64,000 nt of DNA from Granulosicoccus sp045110475 (GTDB taxonomy: Bacteria > Pseudomonadota > Gammaproteobacteria > Granulosicoccales > Granulosicoccaceae). Made by a program: the position numbers and the translations under genes. The stretch's first letter is position 1; every line of letters starts with the position of its first letter. The notes below the pieces were generated by a model. It was not told the DNA's origin. It saw only the letters and a program-made list of their open reading frames with translations, and did no database searches. Shown in pieces: positions 18,281-27,573 of the stretch. Location of the stretch: the NCBI GenBank assembly GCA_045110475.1, contig JBGCGC010000012.1, positions 98,851 through 162,850 on the forward strand, written 5' to 3'.

Positions 18281-20007
18281 GAACGATCCCCCAGTGGATC
18301 AGGTACTGTAATTACGGGCGCCTCAGCACGCTCCTGATCAACGTCATCCGGTTCGACACCCATAAGGCGAAGTGCATGTGACATGACCTCGGCAAATACC
18401 GGCGCAGCCACTGCTCCTCCAAAGTGTTCACCTGCCTTTGGATCATGCACTACAACAACGATGGCCAATCGTGGATCACTGGCCGGGGCAAATCCTGCAA
18501 ACAATGAAGCGTAACGATCCTCAGCATATCCGCCCGATTGAGAGCGATGAGCCGTACCGGTCTTGCCGGCAACGCGGTACCCCGGCACCTGCGCCCGTGT
18601 GCCAGACCCCTTGATGACCACCGATTCAAGCATGCTCCTGATATCACGTGCTATGGACACGTCGATCACGCGTTGGCCCGCCGCAGGTGTCTCGTTTTTC
18701 ACGAAAGACACCGTCGGCATCACACCATCGTTAGCCAGTGCCGCATAAGCGCGAGTCAACTGTAGGGCTGTCGCCGAGATACCGTAACCGAACGATACAC
18801 TGGCCTGCTCGGAGCGATGCCACAACGTAGGATGATTGAAATACCCTGCGACCTCGCCGGGAAATTCGCTACCCGTCGGGTGACCGAATCCAAACTCATC
18901 AAATACGGACCACATTTGTTCCGGGACGAGCTGATTGGCAACCTTGCTGATTCCGACGTTGCTGGATTTGGTGACAATACCGTTCAGATCCAGCCAGCCA
19001 TAATCCTTGAAATCATTGATCTTGTACTTGCCGATCCGATAGTGCCCAGGCGATGTGTAGACAAGATCTTCCGGCTTGAAATCACCAGACTCAAGTGCGG
19101 CAGCAATGGTAAAAGGTTTCATTGTCGAACCGGGCTCAAACACATCGGTCACGCCACGGTTGCGCTGACGCCCACCAGTCCGATCACTGAGACTATTGGG
19201 ATTGTAACCAGGATAGTTAACCATCCCCAGTACTTCTCCAGTGCGGGTATCCATCACCACAACAGAGCCACTTTCGGCATCGTGCTTGTCGATGGCCTCG
19301 CGCAACGCTTTGTCGGCAAAGTACTGGAGCTGACGATCGATGCTTAAATACAGATCCTTACCGGTAACCGCAGGCTTGAGTACATTCAGCCCGGTGATCT
19401 CTCGACCAGTTCTGTCTTGCACAATACGACGCAACCCCGGCTCACCTGACAGCCACTCGTCGTAAGCCATCTCCAAGCCTTCACGACCTTTGTCATCAAT
19501 TCCCGTAAACCCGATGATGTGCGATGCAGCGGGACCACTCGGGTAATACCGCCGATATTCACGTTGTACTTCAAGTCCTTCAATATCCAGAGACTGGACA
19601 CGAGCCACCAGCTCAGGAAGCACATGCCGTTTGACATACAGGAACTCGCGCCCCCAGCCATCGGCATCAGCAATTCGCTTGTTGAGTCTGTCACCATCAA
19701 TATTGAGCAGTTGCGCTACCTTGAGCATTTTGCCGGGCTGTGTGGACAGCTTTTCCGGCACACCCCACAAGCTGTCTATGGGTGTACTGATTGCCAGGGG
19801 ATCTCCGGATCGATCGAGCAGATCACCTCGATGTGCCGGTATTTCCACAGTACGCAGCTGACGGTTTGCACCCTCTGAACTCAAGTAATCATGTTCAAAA
19901 ACTTGCAGGTAGGCGGCACGCCCGATCAGCACCAGCGCAAGCAGCGCAAAACCTGCGATGACAACACCTCGGCGCCATGACCATCCTGTTGTGTTCGTAG
20001 CTGCCAT
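18277..20007 (-). CDS. ftsI: Septal transpeptidase PBP3 (FtsI)
   Basis: FtsI is the class B penicillin-binding protein that cross-links septal murein with FtsW. The 576-residue protein has one N-terminal membrane helix (about residues 13-32), a pedestal domain with the conserved IPAHRGDLLDRSG segment, and a transpeptidase domain containing all three catalytic motifs: S294-TMK, S348-S-N, and K482-TG. It overlaps murE by 4 bases and starts 2 bases after ftsL. Confidence 0.97.
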   Translation of the reverse strand: MAATNTTGWSWRRGVVIAGFALLALVLIGRAAYLQVFEHDYLSSEGANRQLRTVEIPAHRGDLLDRSGDPLAISTPIDSLWGVPEKLSTQPGKMLKVAQLLNIDGDRLNKRIADADGWGREFLYVKRHVLPELVARVQSLDIEGLEVQREYRRYYPSGPAASHIIGFTGIDDKGREGLEMAYDEWLSGEPGLRRIVQDRTGREITGLNVLKPAVTGKDLYLSIDRQLQYFADKALREAIDKHDAESGSVVVMDTRTGEVLGMVNYPGYNPNSLSDRTGGRQRNRGVTDVFEPGSTMKPFTIAAALESGDFKPEDLVYTSPGHYRIGKYKINDFKDYGWLDLNGIVTKSSNVGISKVANQLVPEQMWSVFDEFGFGHPTGSEFPGEVAGYFNHPTLWHRSEQASVSFGYGISATALQLTRAYAALANDGVMPTVSFVKNETPAAGQRVIDVSIARDIRSMLESVVIKGSGTRAQVPGYRVAGKTGTAHRSQSGGYAEDRYASLFAGFAPASDPRLAIVVVVHDPKAGEHFGGAVAAPVFAEVMSHALRLMGVEPDDVDQERAEAPVITVPDPLGDRS

Positions 20008-20009
20008 CG

Positions 20010-20279
20010 TTAACGCACTATCATCACTGAGCCTTCAAGGCCCGGAAACACCATATCAAGTGCCTCACGCGCCTGGCGCTCAACCAGACCATACTCGGAA
20101 AACGTACTCTCTTCGATTTGCAACTGACTCCATTGCACATCAAGCTCATCGATTATCAGGCGGTTACGACCAATCTCTGCATGAGCTTCCCGACTTAGGT
20201 GGGTGGTAAACACCACTCCCAAGGCTGTGCAAAAACACAGAGCAGTTAGCACGAGCACACTGACAATCGTGCTGTTCAT
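20010..20279 (-). CDS. ftsL: Cell division protein FtsL
   Basis: An 89-residue bitopic protein between rsmH and ftsI, the invariant position of ftsL. One N-terminal membrane helix (VSVLVLTALCFCTALGVVFTT) is followed by a short helical, leucine-zipper-like periplasmic region with the LQIEESTFSEYGLVERQARE segment; such regions pair with FtsB. Sequence identity in this family is low, so the call rests on size, topology and position. It overlaps rsmH by 4 bases. Confidence 0.92.
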   Translation of the reverse strand: MNSTIVSVLVLTALCFCTALGVVFTTHLSREAHAEIGRNRLIIDELDVQWSQLQIEESTFSEYGLVERQAREALDMVFPGLEGSVMIVR

Positions 20280-21226
20280 GACACTCTCTCCGCTATACGG
20301 AGCACGGCACTGCGCGAACGCGGGTTGTCCGCAAGCTCGGCCTCACTGGCCTTGACAGGTTTTCCTATGACTCGCCATGGATGATTATCCTGAACAGGCT
20401 GTGGAAGGTGACGCGGAATTTTCGGATCCGGAACCGGTTGCCGAAGGGCGCGTTTGACCAGCCTGTCTTCCAGGGAGTGGAATGTAATTACAGCAAGTCT
20501 GCCACCAACACGCAACACACTGGATGCTGCAGCCAACGCATCCCTGACCGCGTCAAGCTCACCGTTTATCTGAATGCGAATGGCCTGAAAGCTGCGTGTT
20601 GCAGGATGATGATGTCGTTCCCAGCGTGGATGAGCGGCCTTGATGATCTCGGCAAGCTCAAGGGTTCGGCTGATGGACTTTTTAGCGCGCGCCGCTACGA
20701 TGGCAGCGCTGATACGCTTCGCGTACCGCTCTTCACCATACATTTTCAGTACCTGCACAAGCTCGCCCTCACCCACAGTAGATATCCACTGCGCAGCGGA
20801 AACTCCACTACTCGGATCCATTCGCATGTCCAGATCGCCATCCCGGGAAAATCCAAAACCGCGCTCGGCAACATCCAGCTGTGGAGACGACACACCCAGA
20901 TCCATCAACAATCCATCGACTTCGCCCAACCAGCCATGCTCTTTCAGCACCGCCTTCAAGTCGGCAAAGTTTGCCTGCCTGATCGAAAACCTTGTCTCTG
21001 CAGCGAAACGTGCCTGCGCATCGCTGACAGCCTCGGGATCCCTGTCCAACGCCAGCAACTGCCCGGATTCTTGTAGCTGAGTCAGTAAATACCCACTGTG
21101 ACCACCACGCCCATAGGTGGCGTCTACATAACGGCCCTGCTTGTTGATCGTCAAATTCTCGACGGCTTCGTGCATTAGCACGGGGACGTGACTTTGCTCT
21201 GGGGATGTCTGGACAGACTCAATCAT
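20276..21226 (-). CDS. rsmH: 16S rRNA m4C1402 methyltransferase RsmH
   Basis: RsmH (MraW) N4-methylates C1402 of 16S rRNA with S-adenosylmethionine. The 316-residue frame shows HVPVLMHEAVENL at the N-terminus, the SAM-binding motif DATYGRGGHSGYLL, LMDLGVSSPQLD, and the C-terminal AVITFHSLEDRLVKRALR motif. It shares one base with the mraZ stop. The partner that modifies the same nucleotide's ribose, RsmI, is encoded about 4 kb away at 24.7-25.5 kb. Confidence 0.96.
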   Translation of the reverse strand: MIESVQTSPEQSHVPVLMHEAVENLTINKQGRYVDATYGRGGHSGYLLTQLQESGQLLALDRDPEAVSDAQARFAAETRFSIRQANFADLKAVLKEHGWLGEVDGLLMDLGVSSPQLDVAERGFGFSRDGDLDMRMDPSSGVSAAQWISTVGEGELVQVLKMYGEERYAKRISAAIVAARAKKSISRTLELAEIIKAAHPRWERHHHPATRSFQAIRIQINGELDAVRDALAAASSVLRVGGRLAVITFHSLEDRLVKRALRQPVPDPKIPRHLPQPVQDNHPWRVIGKPVKASEAELADNPRSRSAVLRIAERVS

Positions 21227-21684
21227 CAGAGCGACAAATTCGACAGTTCTTCGGGCACGTCTGACATGTCAATGTCATCGTCATCACACAGGCCGAATTC
21301 GCGCTCCCAACGAGATTCGTCCCACAACTCGAACTTCTCTCCCTGACCCACCAGCATGGCTTTCCGGTCTATACCGGCAAACGACCGTAACTCTGACGTC
21401 AACAACATTCTTCCGCTACCATCTAACTCAACCGGTGTTGCATAACCGACATACAGCCTTTGCAGCTTCTGAACTGCCTTGGATTTGATGTTCGGGGCGG
21501 CCATCAGTTTTTTTTCCAGTTCAATCCATGCATCCTTTGCATAAACGTTCAGACAACGCGCAGGAGAAGCTGTGACCACAAGTTCAACCACACCACTTTC
21601 GTCGAGGACATCTCTATGCGCCTTGGGCATGGCAACACGCCCTTTTGCATCTACACTTAATTTTGTGAGACCCCGAAACCACAT
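21226..21684 (-). CDS. mraZ: Transcriptional regulator MraZ
   Basis: MraZ is the AbrB-like repressor of its own dcw operon. The 152-residue protein has two SpoVT/AbrB-like halves, each with the conserved DxxGR motif: KLSVDAKGRVAMPKAHR and VELDGSGRMLLTSELR. It is the first gene of the cluster and lies directly below a promoter overlapping a four-repeat MraZ box, so autoregulation is expected. Confidence 0.97.
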   Translation of the reverse strand: MWFRGLTKLSVDAKGRVAMPKAHRDVLDESGVVELVVTASPARCLNVYAKDAWIELEKKLMAAPNIKSKAVQKLQRLYVGYATPVELDGSGRMLLTSELRSFAGIDRKAMLVGQGEKFELWDESRWEREFGLCDDDDIDMSDVPEELSNLSL

Positions 21685-21700
21685 TGCTGACTACCCGTTT

Positions 21701-21736
21701 CCCCACAATTAACCACAAAACACCACTTATCCCCAC
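21701..21736 (-). promoter_or_regulatory. MraZ operator: four GTGG repeats at 10-bp spacing
   Basis: On the minus strand four GTGG words follow one another with an exact 10-base period (GTGGGGATAA, GTGGTGTTTT, GTGGTTAATT, GTGGGG). GTGG direct repeats of this spacing are the known MraZ-binding site upstream of mraZ. The array begins inside the -10 element and ends 17 bases before the mraZ ATG, so bound MraZ would block transcription. Confidence 0.92.
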
Positions 21737-21763
21737 TATACGACTCTGATTTCACAGGGTCAA
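21735..21763 (-). promoter_or_regulatory. Sigma70-type dcw promoter (Pmra)
   Basis: On the minus strand TTGACC (21763-21758) and TATAGT (21740-21735) are separated by exactly 17 bases. The last bases of the -10 overlap the first GTGG repeat of the MraZ operator. No other element of this quality was seen in the cluster. Confidence 0.85.
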
Positions 21764-22085
21764 CGTAATTTCGTGCCTAAGCGTCTGTTTTTTCAAGAAA
21801 AGATCACTCGACAGTCAACTCACCGAACCTTTAACTATCAATGGCTTAGATAGCTTTAATAGAATAATAGTGAGGAAGGAGCCCTATCTATTTAATAAAT
21901 TGCAAGGCAATTGAGGATTGTTGCGTAATGTTTGCAATCGTTCAGGCCCCGAAAACGGGCTGGCAGCCCACCGGGCGCCCGACGCTGTACAGACGCCGCC
22001 CAAGCTAACGGTTACGGTCTACCACTCGGTGCAAGCCTGCCGATACCACTGTTGACTTAGCGCTGATGAAGGATCAGGGACCAGC
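21764..22085. other. Intergenic region between Pmra and the zinc-ribbon gene
   Basis: About 320 bases with no clear gene. A short open frame at 21928-22008 (26 codons, MFAIVQAPKTGW) has a distant GAGG and is GC-rich; within it GGGCT and AGCCC (21957-21969) form a small hairpin, and further GC-rich complementary words follow. It might be a leader peptide, a small RNA, or nothing. No promoter for the downstream gene was identified with confidence. Confidence 0.3.
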
Positions 22086-22883
22086 TTGAAACAGATACCC
22101 AACGAGAGCATCAAGAAGTGGGCGTACTCCAATAGCAACAAGCTATCGCATCCGGTTTCCGTGGCGGCCGTATGTCCGAGTTGCACACTGAATGTTGTCT
22201 TCAATACGAAACGCAGACTTTACGACCCCAATCGCGATACCTCTTCGTGCTCATCGGATTGCTCAGCCTGTGGCGCAACCGTGCACTTCTGGGTTGTCGA
22301 TATGGTGGCACACGCCAGACAGGATGGCGACGGAAATCCCGGCATATACATGCTGCCAGCGCCGCACGAACACATGGACATGGACACCCATAAAGAGTCG
22401 ATTCCCGATAGCGTCCTGCAATATTGCAAGACCGCGCAGGACATCTATTTCTCCGGCAATCTGATGGCAACCAATGTGCTGATGAAGACCGCCATGGAGA
22501 CTATCTTTGACGACTTCCTGCCCGTTGGCAACAGTCGCACAGACTTGTCGATGATGATCAGGGACTCGATCAGCACCATCAATCACAACGAACCTCTGGC
22601 CAAACTGTCTACGTCAACCAGAAAACACGGTGATCTGCACGAATTATTCAAAAGACATCATGGGACCAATCAGGAAACTGCCGATGCGATGATGCGGATG
22701 CTGGAAAACCTGATCATGTATCTCTACATTCTACCGGCCCGTTTCAAGGATCTTGAGGAACGCTTTGCCGAACTCAAGGCAAGTGCCGATAATGAAACTG
22801 CCATTATTGCAGGTGACGTGGATTCTGATTCCGAAACAGACAGTCTTGACTACGACGATGATCAGATAGAAGACGCAGCCTGA
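22086..22883 (+). CDS. Unknown protein: N-terminal zinc ribbon, DUF4145-like helical middle, acidic tail
   Basis: A 265-residue protein that I do not recognise with certainty. The N-terminal part has two CxxC-type pairs (VCPSC and CSSDCSACG), forming a likely zinc ribbon. The middle is helical (QYCKTAQDIYFSGNLMATNV, TAMETIFDDFLP) and resembles DUF4145 domains found in some restriction and defence proteins. The last 25 residues are strongly acidic (DSDSETDSLDYDDDQIE). The start is a TTG with AGGGA 6 bases upstream. It stands alone, divergent from the dcw operon and convergent with rnpB. No function is proposed. Confidence 0.6.
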   Translation: MKQIPNESIKKWAYSNSNKLSHPVSVAAVCPSCTLNVVFNTKRRLYDPNRDTSSCSSDCSACGATVHFWVVDMVAHARQDGDGNPGIYMLPAPHEHMDMDTHKESIPDSVLQYCKTAQDIYFSGNLMATNVLMKTAMETIFDDFLPVGNSRTDLSMMIRDSISTINHNEPLAKLSTSTRKHGDLHELFKRHHGTNQETADAMMRMLENLIMYLYILPARFKDLEERFAELKASADNETAIIAGDVDSDSETDSLDYDDDQIEDAA

Positions 22884-22972
22884 GCGGCAATATCACCAGT
22901 CTGGCTCTTCAAGGCTGAGGCCTGAAGACGCTGCGCGTCTTGCCTTGCATCACCCGCCTTGTCTTGAAAAAA

Positions 22973-23346
22973 GGAGTTGGCCATAAGCCGGGTTCTGTCG
23001 AGGACTATCATTCATCTAGGCGCCATGTCACCATGACGCTCATGCGACCTACCCAGGGACAGCGCGGACCACGCCTATGTCCCTCTATTTGGTCTTGCTC
23101 CAGACGGGGTTTACCATGCCATCGAATGTTGCCACCGATGCGGTGTGCTCTTACCACACCCTTTCACCCTTACCGGCAGTAATCTGTATTGCTACAGGCT
23201 AATGCTTAGGCGGTCTACTCTCTGCTGCACTTTCCGTAGGCTCACGCCCCCCAGGGATTACCTGGCGCCTTGTCCTGTGGAGCCCGGACTTTCCTCCCCT
23301 GACAACTGCTTGCGCAGATATCAGCAGCGATAGCCTGGCCAACTCC
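22973..23346 (-). ncRNA. rnpB: RNase P RNA (type A)
   Basis: This is the catalytic RNA that removes 5' leaders from pre-tRNAs. On the minus strand the conserved CR elements are present: GAGGAAAGTCCGGGCTCC near the 5' end, an AGGGTGAAAGGGTGCGGTAA-like middle, and the 3' segment with GCCTAGATGAATGA, GACAGAACCCGGCTTA. The first 11 bases (GGAGTTGGCCA) pair perfectly with the last 11 (TGGCCAACTCC) as helix P1, which fixes both ends at about 374 nt. The minus strand continues immediately with TTTTTT, so P1 itself may act as the terminator stem. No strong promoter was identified. Confidence 0.95.
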
Positions 23347-23456
23347 GAGCGCATGGTATCACTTGCCCATAGACACTATTACCAATTCAACAATATTCTT
23401 TATTGACTCAATGGCACTGACTGAAAACCCGTCATCCCCGCGCTGGTGAGGACCCC

Positions 23457-23482
23457 CAGTGCATTACACCAGTGCATTACAC
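23457..23482. repeat. Contiguous 13-bp tandem duplication
   Basis: CAGTGCATTACAC occurs twice with no spacer in the gap between rnpB and the dipeptidase gene. Probably a small slippage event; no function is evident. Confidence 0.6.
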
Positions 23483-23568
23483 TAGAAATCCTACTCATCA
23501 GGTAATGACTCGCACACGTTATTTTCCTGATTCAGCTCTATTCCTCTTTCACCAAAGGACCAGCCCAC

Positions 23569-24636
23569 GTGACGCACATCCCAATCTTTGATGGCCACAA
23601 CGACTTTCTGCTGCGACTTCTGAACAATCCAGCCAAACGGGACCACATCTGGTTACGCGGCGATGGTGAGGGCCATATGGATCTACCCCGAATGCGCAAA
23701 GGAGGATTCGCCGGAGGTTTTTTCGCCATCTACCTACCCTCGCCAGGTACTGAGGACGGGTTTGACAGGGATGACATTATGGATCACCCGCCTTATGAAT
23801 TGCCACTGCCCGAGGCGCTGGACATTAACTACGCCCAGCCCGTCGCCCTGTCGATGCTGGGCCACCTACTCTGGATGGAGCGAGTCAGTGAGGGTCAGTT
23901 CTGTATTTGCCGCAGCTATGCAGATGTCCGGAATAGCCTGCAAAGCGGATCCATCGCTGCGATCATGCATATGGAAGGTGCAGAGGCCATAGGACCAGAT
24001 CTTGATGCCTTGCACAGCTTCTACAACATGGGCCTTCGCTCGATTGGACCCGTTTGGAGCAGACCTACGGTGTTCGGCGATGGCGTGCCTTTGAAATTTC
24101 CGGGTAAGCCTGACATCGGCGCGGGCCTGACAAATGCAGGCAAAGACCTTATAAGAGCCTGTAACGATCTTGGCATCATGATCGATCTTTCACATCTAAA
24201 CGAGAAAGGCTTTGATGATGTGGCAAGCATTACCGATGCGCCCATGGTAGCAACACATTCCAATGCTCATGCCATAACCCCATCACCACGCAATCTGACC
24301 GACAGACAGCTATCCATCATTCGCGACACCGGCGGCATGGTCGGCTTGAACTTTGCCACGATCTTTCTTCGACCCGACGGCCGACGTTCTGCCGATATGA
24401 CGCTTGAGCCGGTAATGCGCCATCTTGACCATCTGATCGAACAGCTTGGCGAAGATCATGTCGGATTCGGATCTGACTTCGACGGAGCAACCGTACCGAT
24501 GGGCATTGGCGATGTTGCAGGCTTACCCGTTCTGGTCAATGCACTGCGTGAGCACGGCTATTCAACCAGCCTGCTGAACAAGCTGTGTTGCGAAAACTGG
24601 TTGCACTTGCTGGAAAAGACGCTTAAAGACGGGTAG
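23569..24636 (+). CDS. M19 family (membrane/renal-type) dipeptidase
   Basis: A 355-residue zinc dipeptidase of the amidohydrolase superfamily (peptidase M19). Zinc-site motifs are present: FDGHNDFLLRL at the N-terminus (HxD), HMEGAEAIG (bridging Glu), DLSHLNEKGF and ATHSNAHAI (His ligands), and VGFGSDFDGA (Asp). No signal peptide is visible, so it is probably cytoplasmic. The start is the GTG at 23569, supported by AAAGGA 9 bases upstream. It stands alone and converges with rsmI. The substrate (dipeptides, including D-amino-acid ones, in this family) cannot be told from the sequence. Confidence 0.88.
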   Translation: MTHIPIFDGHNDFLLRLLNNPAKRDHIWLRGDGEGHMDLPRMRKGGFAGGFFAIYLPSPGTEDGFDRDDIMDHPPYELPLPEALDINYAQPVALSMLGHLLWMERVSEGQFCICRSYADVRNSLQSGSIAAIMHMEGAEAIGPDLDALHSFYNMGLRSIGPVWSRPTVFGDGVPLKFPGKPDIGAGLTNAGKDLIRACNDLGIMIDLSHLNEKGFDDVASITDAPMVATHSNAHAITPSPRNLTDRQLSIIRDTGGMVGLNFATIFLRPDGRRSADMTLEPVMRHLDHLIEQLGEDHVGFGSDFDGATVPMGIGDVAGLPVLVNALREHGYSTSLLNKLCCENWLHLLEKTLKDG

Positions 24637-24654
24637 CTGAAAGCATAGGCGTCT

Positions 24655-25506
24655 CTATTTCCCCTGTAGCGTCAGCGCTCGCTCGTAGGCGTCACGCTTG
24701 TTTATCGAAAAAATATCGGCGGCAGCCTTTGCAGCCGTTTTAACCGGCAGGTGCTCCAGCAACACACCCAGTGTTCGATCCAGCTCCAGAACAGCCTCTG
24801 CCCCCACCTCATTTGAAACAGGCTTGCCGGCTATAACGATGACGAACTCGCCTCGTTGTTGATTGGCATCGTTAGAAATCCTTGCCACAATGTCAGCGCT
24901 TGTACCCTGCAGAACAGTTTCAAAACGCTTGGTCAACTCACGCGCAATGCATAGCTGACGCTCCTCACCAAATACGCTGCGGATGTCCTCTAGACAGTCG
25001 ACGATACGATGCGGTGATTCGTACAGTACCACCGTGTGCATCAAACTGGCGAGTGGCTGTAGCCACGCTTTGCGCGCTCCCCGCTTATGCGGCGAAAAAC
25101 CGACGAACTGGAATCTGTCCGTGGGCAAACCACTGACGCACAAGGCGGCTGTCAGTGCACACGCCCCCGGCACTGGCGAAACCTTGATGCCGGCCACCTG
25201 ACACGCCCTGACCAGACGGAAACCCGGGTCGCTGATGAGTGGTGTGCCCGCATCGCTGATCAGGGCAGCGCTGTGTCCATCCTGCAAATACCCGAGCACA
25301 GCGTCCACTTGTGCCTGCTCATTGTGCTCGTGCAGAGCTGTAACCGGGGTATCAATGCCATGATGTCTAAGCAGCGGTAAACTATGGCGTGTATCCTCTG
25401 CATATATCCGATTGACGCATCCCAGCACTTCAATGGCCCGAGCCGATATATCTTCTCGATTGCCAATGGGCGTTGCCACAATGTACAAAACCTGTTCCGA
25501 CGACAT
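24655..25506 (-). CDS. rsmI: 16S rRNA ribose-2'-O-C1402 methyltransferase RsmI
   Basis: RsmI methylates the 2'-OH of C1402 in 16S rRNA, the same nucleotide that RsmH modifies on the base. The start is MSSEQVLYIVATPIGN (ATG at 25506), giving 283 residues; a longer open frame upstream lies within the divergent lpoA start region and is not supported. Family motifs are VATPIGNREDIS, YAEDTRHS, ISDAGTPLISDPG, PVPGACALTAAL and LYESPHRI. The divergent rsmI/lpoA-yraN arrangement is conserved in gammaproteobacteria. The start codon overlaps the first of two possible lpoA ATGs. Confidence 0.95.
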   Translation of the reverse strand: MSSEQVLYIVATPIGNREDISARAIEVLGCVNRIYAEDTRHSLPLLRHHGIDTPVTALHEHNEQAQVDAVLGYLQDGHSAALISDAGTPLISDPGFRLVRACQVAGIKVSPVPGACALTAALCVSGLPTDRFQFVGFSPHKRGARKAWLQPLASLMHTVVLYESPHRIVDCLEDIRSVFGEERQLCIARELTKRFETVLQGTSADIVARISNDANQQRGEFVIVIAGKPVSNEVGAEAVLELDRTLGVLLEHLPVKTAAKAAADIFSINKRDAYERALTLQGK

Positions 25507-25507
25507 G

Positions 25508-27442
25508 ATGAATTCGACCTTTTTGCGATGGATTTTTGTGCTGCTGCTCACCAGCGCTTTATCAGCCTGTGTCACCCCATCGGCACCACCTCTCCCCGAT
25601 AGTCCAATGAACGCCAGAATAACAGACCCCGACGCCCGTCGGCAGCTGCAACTTGGCAATCCCCTCGCAGCGGCAGATATCTACAGCAAACTTTCGCTAC
25701 GCGTGAGTGACCCGGCAACTCAACAAGACTACTTGCTGATTGCCTCCGAGATCCTGTTTGATCGCGGCTTTATGGAACAGGCACAGAAAAAACTCAGCGA
25801 AATACCCACCGAGCTGGCTACGCTAGAACTCACCCATCGACGAGACATTCTGCTCGCCAAGAGCTTCATCGTCGAACGCGATGCAGAAGCTGCGCTGACG
25901 GCATTACCAGACCCCATCATGGTTGACACTGCGCTGAATCGTGGACGCATTTTTGAAACTCGTGCGCAGGCTTACGAGATTCTGCAAGACCCTGACAACG
26001 AACTCATCGCTAGAATCAATCTCGAAGGCCAACTCGATGACCCCACCATAGTCGAGCGCAGCCAACAGCAAATCTGGCAATTGCTTACCACGCAATCACT
26101 ATCCACGCTTCGAAGCATGACAACCAATGTCAGAGGCGATACCTATCAAGGCTGGATAGAGCTTGCACTGGCTCACTCCAGTGCAGGGATGGATTCGCAA
26201 ACGCGCCAGTCGTCATTGAGCAACTGGCAAGAGCGCTTCCCGGGACACCCGGCAAATCCCGGCTTTGTGACGGCGCTTTATTCAAACAATGGATTTGAAT
26301 CAGACAACTCACTGGATGCCATTGACCAGATTGCCATTCTTCTACCATTATCCGGCCGCAATACGGCTGTAGTTGCAGGTGCCATCAGAGATGGCTTTAT
26401 TGCCGCCCACCAACAAGCTAATAACACACAAAAAGTACCCACTCTGCGCTTCTATGACGTAGGGGATAATCCGGGGTATGTCAGAACTGCCTACAGGAAC
26501 GCCGTCATCGATGGAGCAAACGCCATCGTCGGCCCACTGACGAAAGAGGCTGTGGCATCTATCGTATCGCAACAGGATATACCCGTACCCACGATCACAC
26601 TCAACACAGTAGAGACAGCGACACTCAATTCGGACATATCCAATGTCATTCAGTTTGGTCTGGCCCCTGAAGACGAAGCGGTGGCCGCCGCATCACGGGC
26701 AGCAGGACTTGGACTGACCAATGCGATTGTGTTTCAGACCGATGATTCGCGAGGCGACCGTGAAGCCAGAGCATTTCGGGATGCGATGTTCCTTTACGGA
26801 GGCGATGTGGTGCATATAGCAGTTCTGCCTGCCAATACCTACGACTACTCCAGCCAGATAAAAGAGGCATTGTCGATAGACGAGAGCGATGAAAGGTTTC
26901 GACGGCTGAGCAGCACAATAGGTAAAAAACTGTTTTTCGAGCCATCCATTCGCAGTGACGTCGATGTTATCTTTCTTGCTGTCGCTAATGAGCAGGCTCG
27001 ATCGGTTCGGACGCAGCTGGATTTTTTCTATGCTCGCCAGCTACCCAGACTGGGCACATCACGAGTGGCAGGCGTCGATGATGACGAGAAAAAAAACGCG
27101 GATCTCAACACCATCTACTACCCCGATGCGCCCTGGGTGCTACGCCAGTCGCTGGACAACGATCCGTTAAAGAAACTGATACTTGCAAATTTCGACAACG
27201 CTGACGGGATTTACGGAAAACTGTATGCCTTGGGCGCCGATGCGTTCACTCTAGTCACTAATCTGGACACAGTCAGCGCTGGAGAACGACTCCCGGGATA
27301 TACCGGCGACCTGGAACTCAGGCCAGACGGACGAATTCAACGCTACCTGGACTGGGCGCAGTATGTTGAAGGTGTGAGCCAGAACGTCGAAAGCGTCGAT
27401 GCACCGTCTTTACCATCGCTACGCTCAACGGTAATCAACTAG
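25508..27442 (+). CDS. lpoA: Penicillin-binding protein activator LpoA (LppC family)
   Basis: LpoA is an outer-membrane lipoprotein that activates PBP1A. The start MNSTFLRWIFVLLL gives a lipoprotein signal with lipobox LSAC, Cys at about residue 21; the preceding ATG at 25505 is equally possible. The N-terminal half is helical and TPR-like; the C-terminal half (from IAILLPLSGRNTAVVAGAIRDG) is a periplasmic-binding-protein-like fold. Length (644 residues) fits the family. Divergent rsmI and downstream yraN match the E. coli locus. Confidence 0.92.
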   Translation: MNSTFLRWIFVLLLTSALSACVTPSAPPLPDSPMNARITDPDARRQLQLGNPLAAADIYSKLSLRVSDPATQQDYLLIASEILFDRGFMEQAQKKLSEIPTELATLELTHRRDILLAKSFIVERDAEAALTALPDPIMVDTALNRGRIFETRAQAYEILQDPDNELIARINLEGQLDDPTIVERSQQQIWQLLTTQSLSTLRSMTTNVRGDTYQGWIELALAHSSAGMDSQTRQSSLSNWQERFPGHPANPGFVTALYSNNGFESDNSLDAIDQIAILLPLSGRNTAVVAGAIRDGFIAAHQQANNTQKVPTLRFYDVGDNPGYVRTAYRNAVIDGANAIVGPLTKEAVASIVSQQDIPVPTITLNTVETATLNSDISNVIQFGLAPEDEAVAAASRAAGLGLTNAIVFQTDDSRGDREARAFRDAMFLYGGDVVHIAVLPANTYDYSSQIKEALSIDESDERFRRLSSTIGKKLFFEPSIRSDVDVIFLAVANEQARSVRTQLDFFYARQLPRLGTSRVAGVDDDEKKNADLNTIYYPDAPWVLRQSLDNDPLKKLILANFDNADGIYGKLYALGADAFTLVTNLDTVSAGERLPGYTGDLELRPDGRIQRYLDWAQYVEGVSQNVESVDAPSLPSLRSTVIN

Positions 27443-27573
27443 GACAGAGACACACTTCAAAGAAGAAACTACCCGGACATCAAGGTACAACCCGGGCGGC
27501 GAAATCACCACAGAATCATGCATTTTGAGGCAATAAAGGCCTGAAATGTAACCACAGCTGATCAGGGACGATC

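Noticed and set aside
21724..21732. TTATCCCCA as a DnaA box before mraZ
   Set aside because: One mismatch to the consensus, and the bases are already explained by the MraZ GTGG repeat array.
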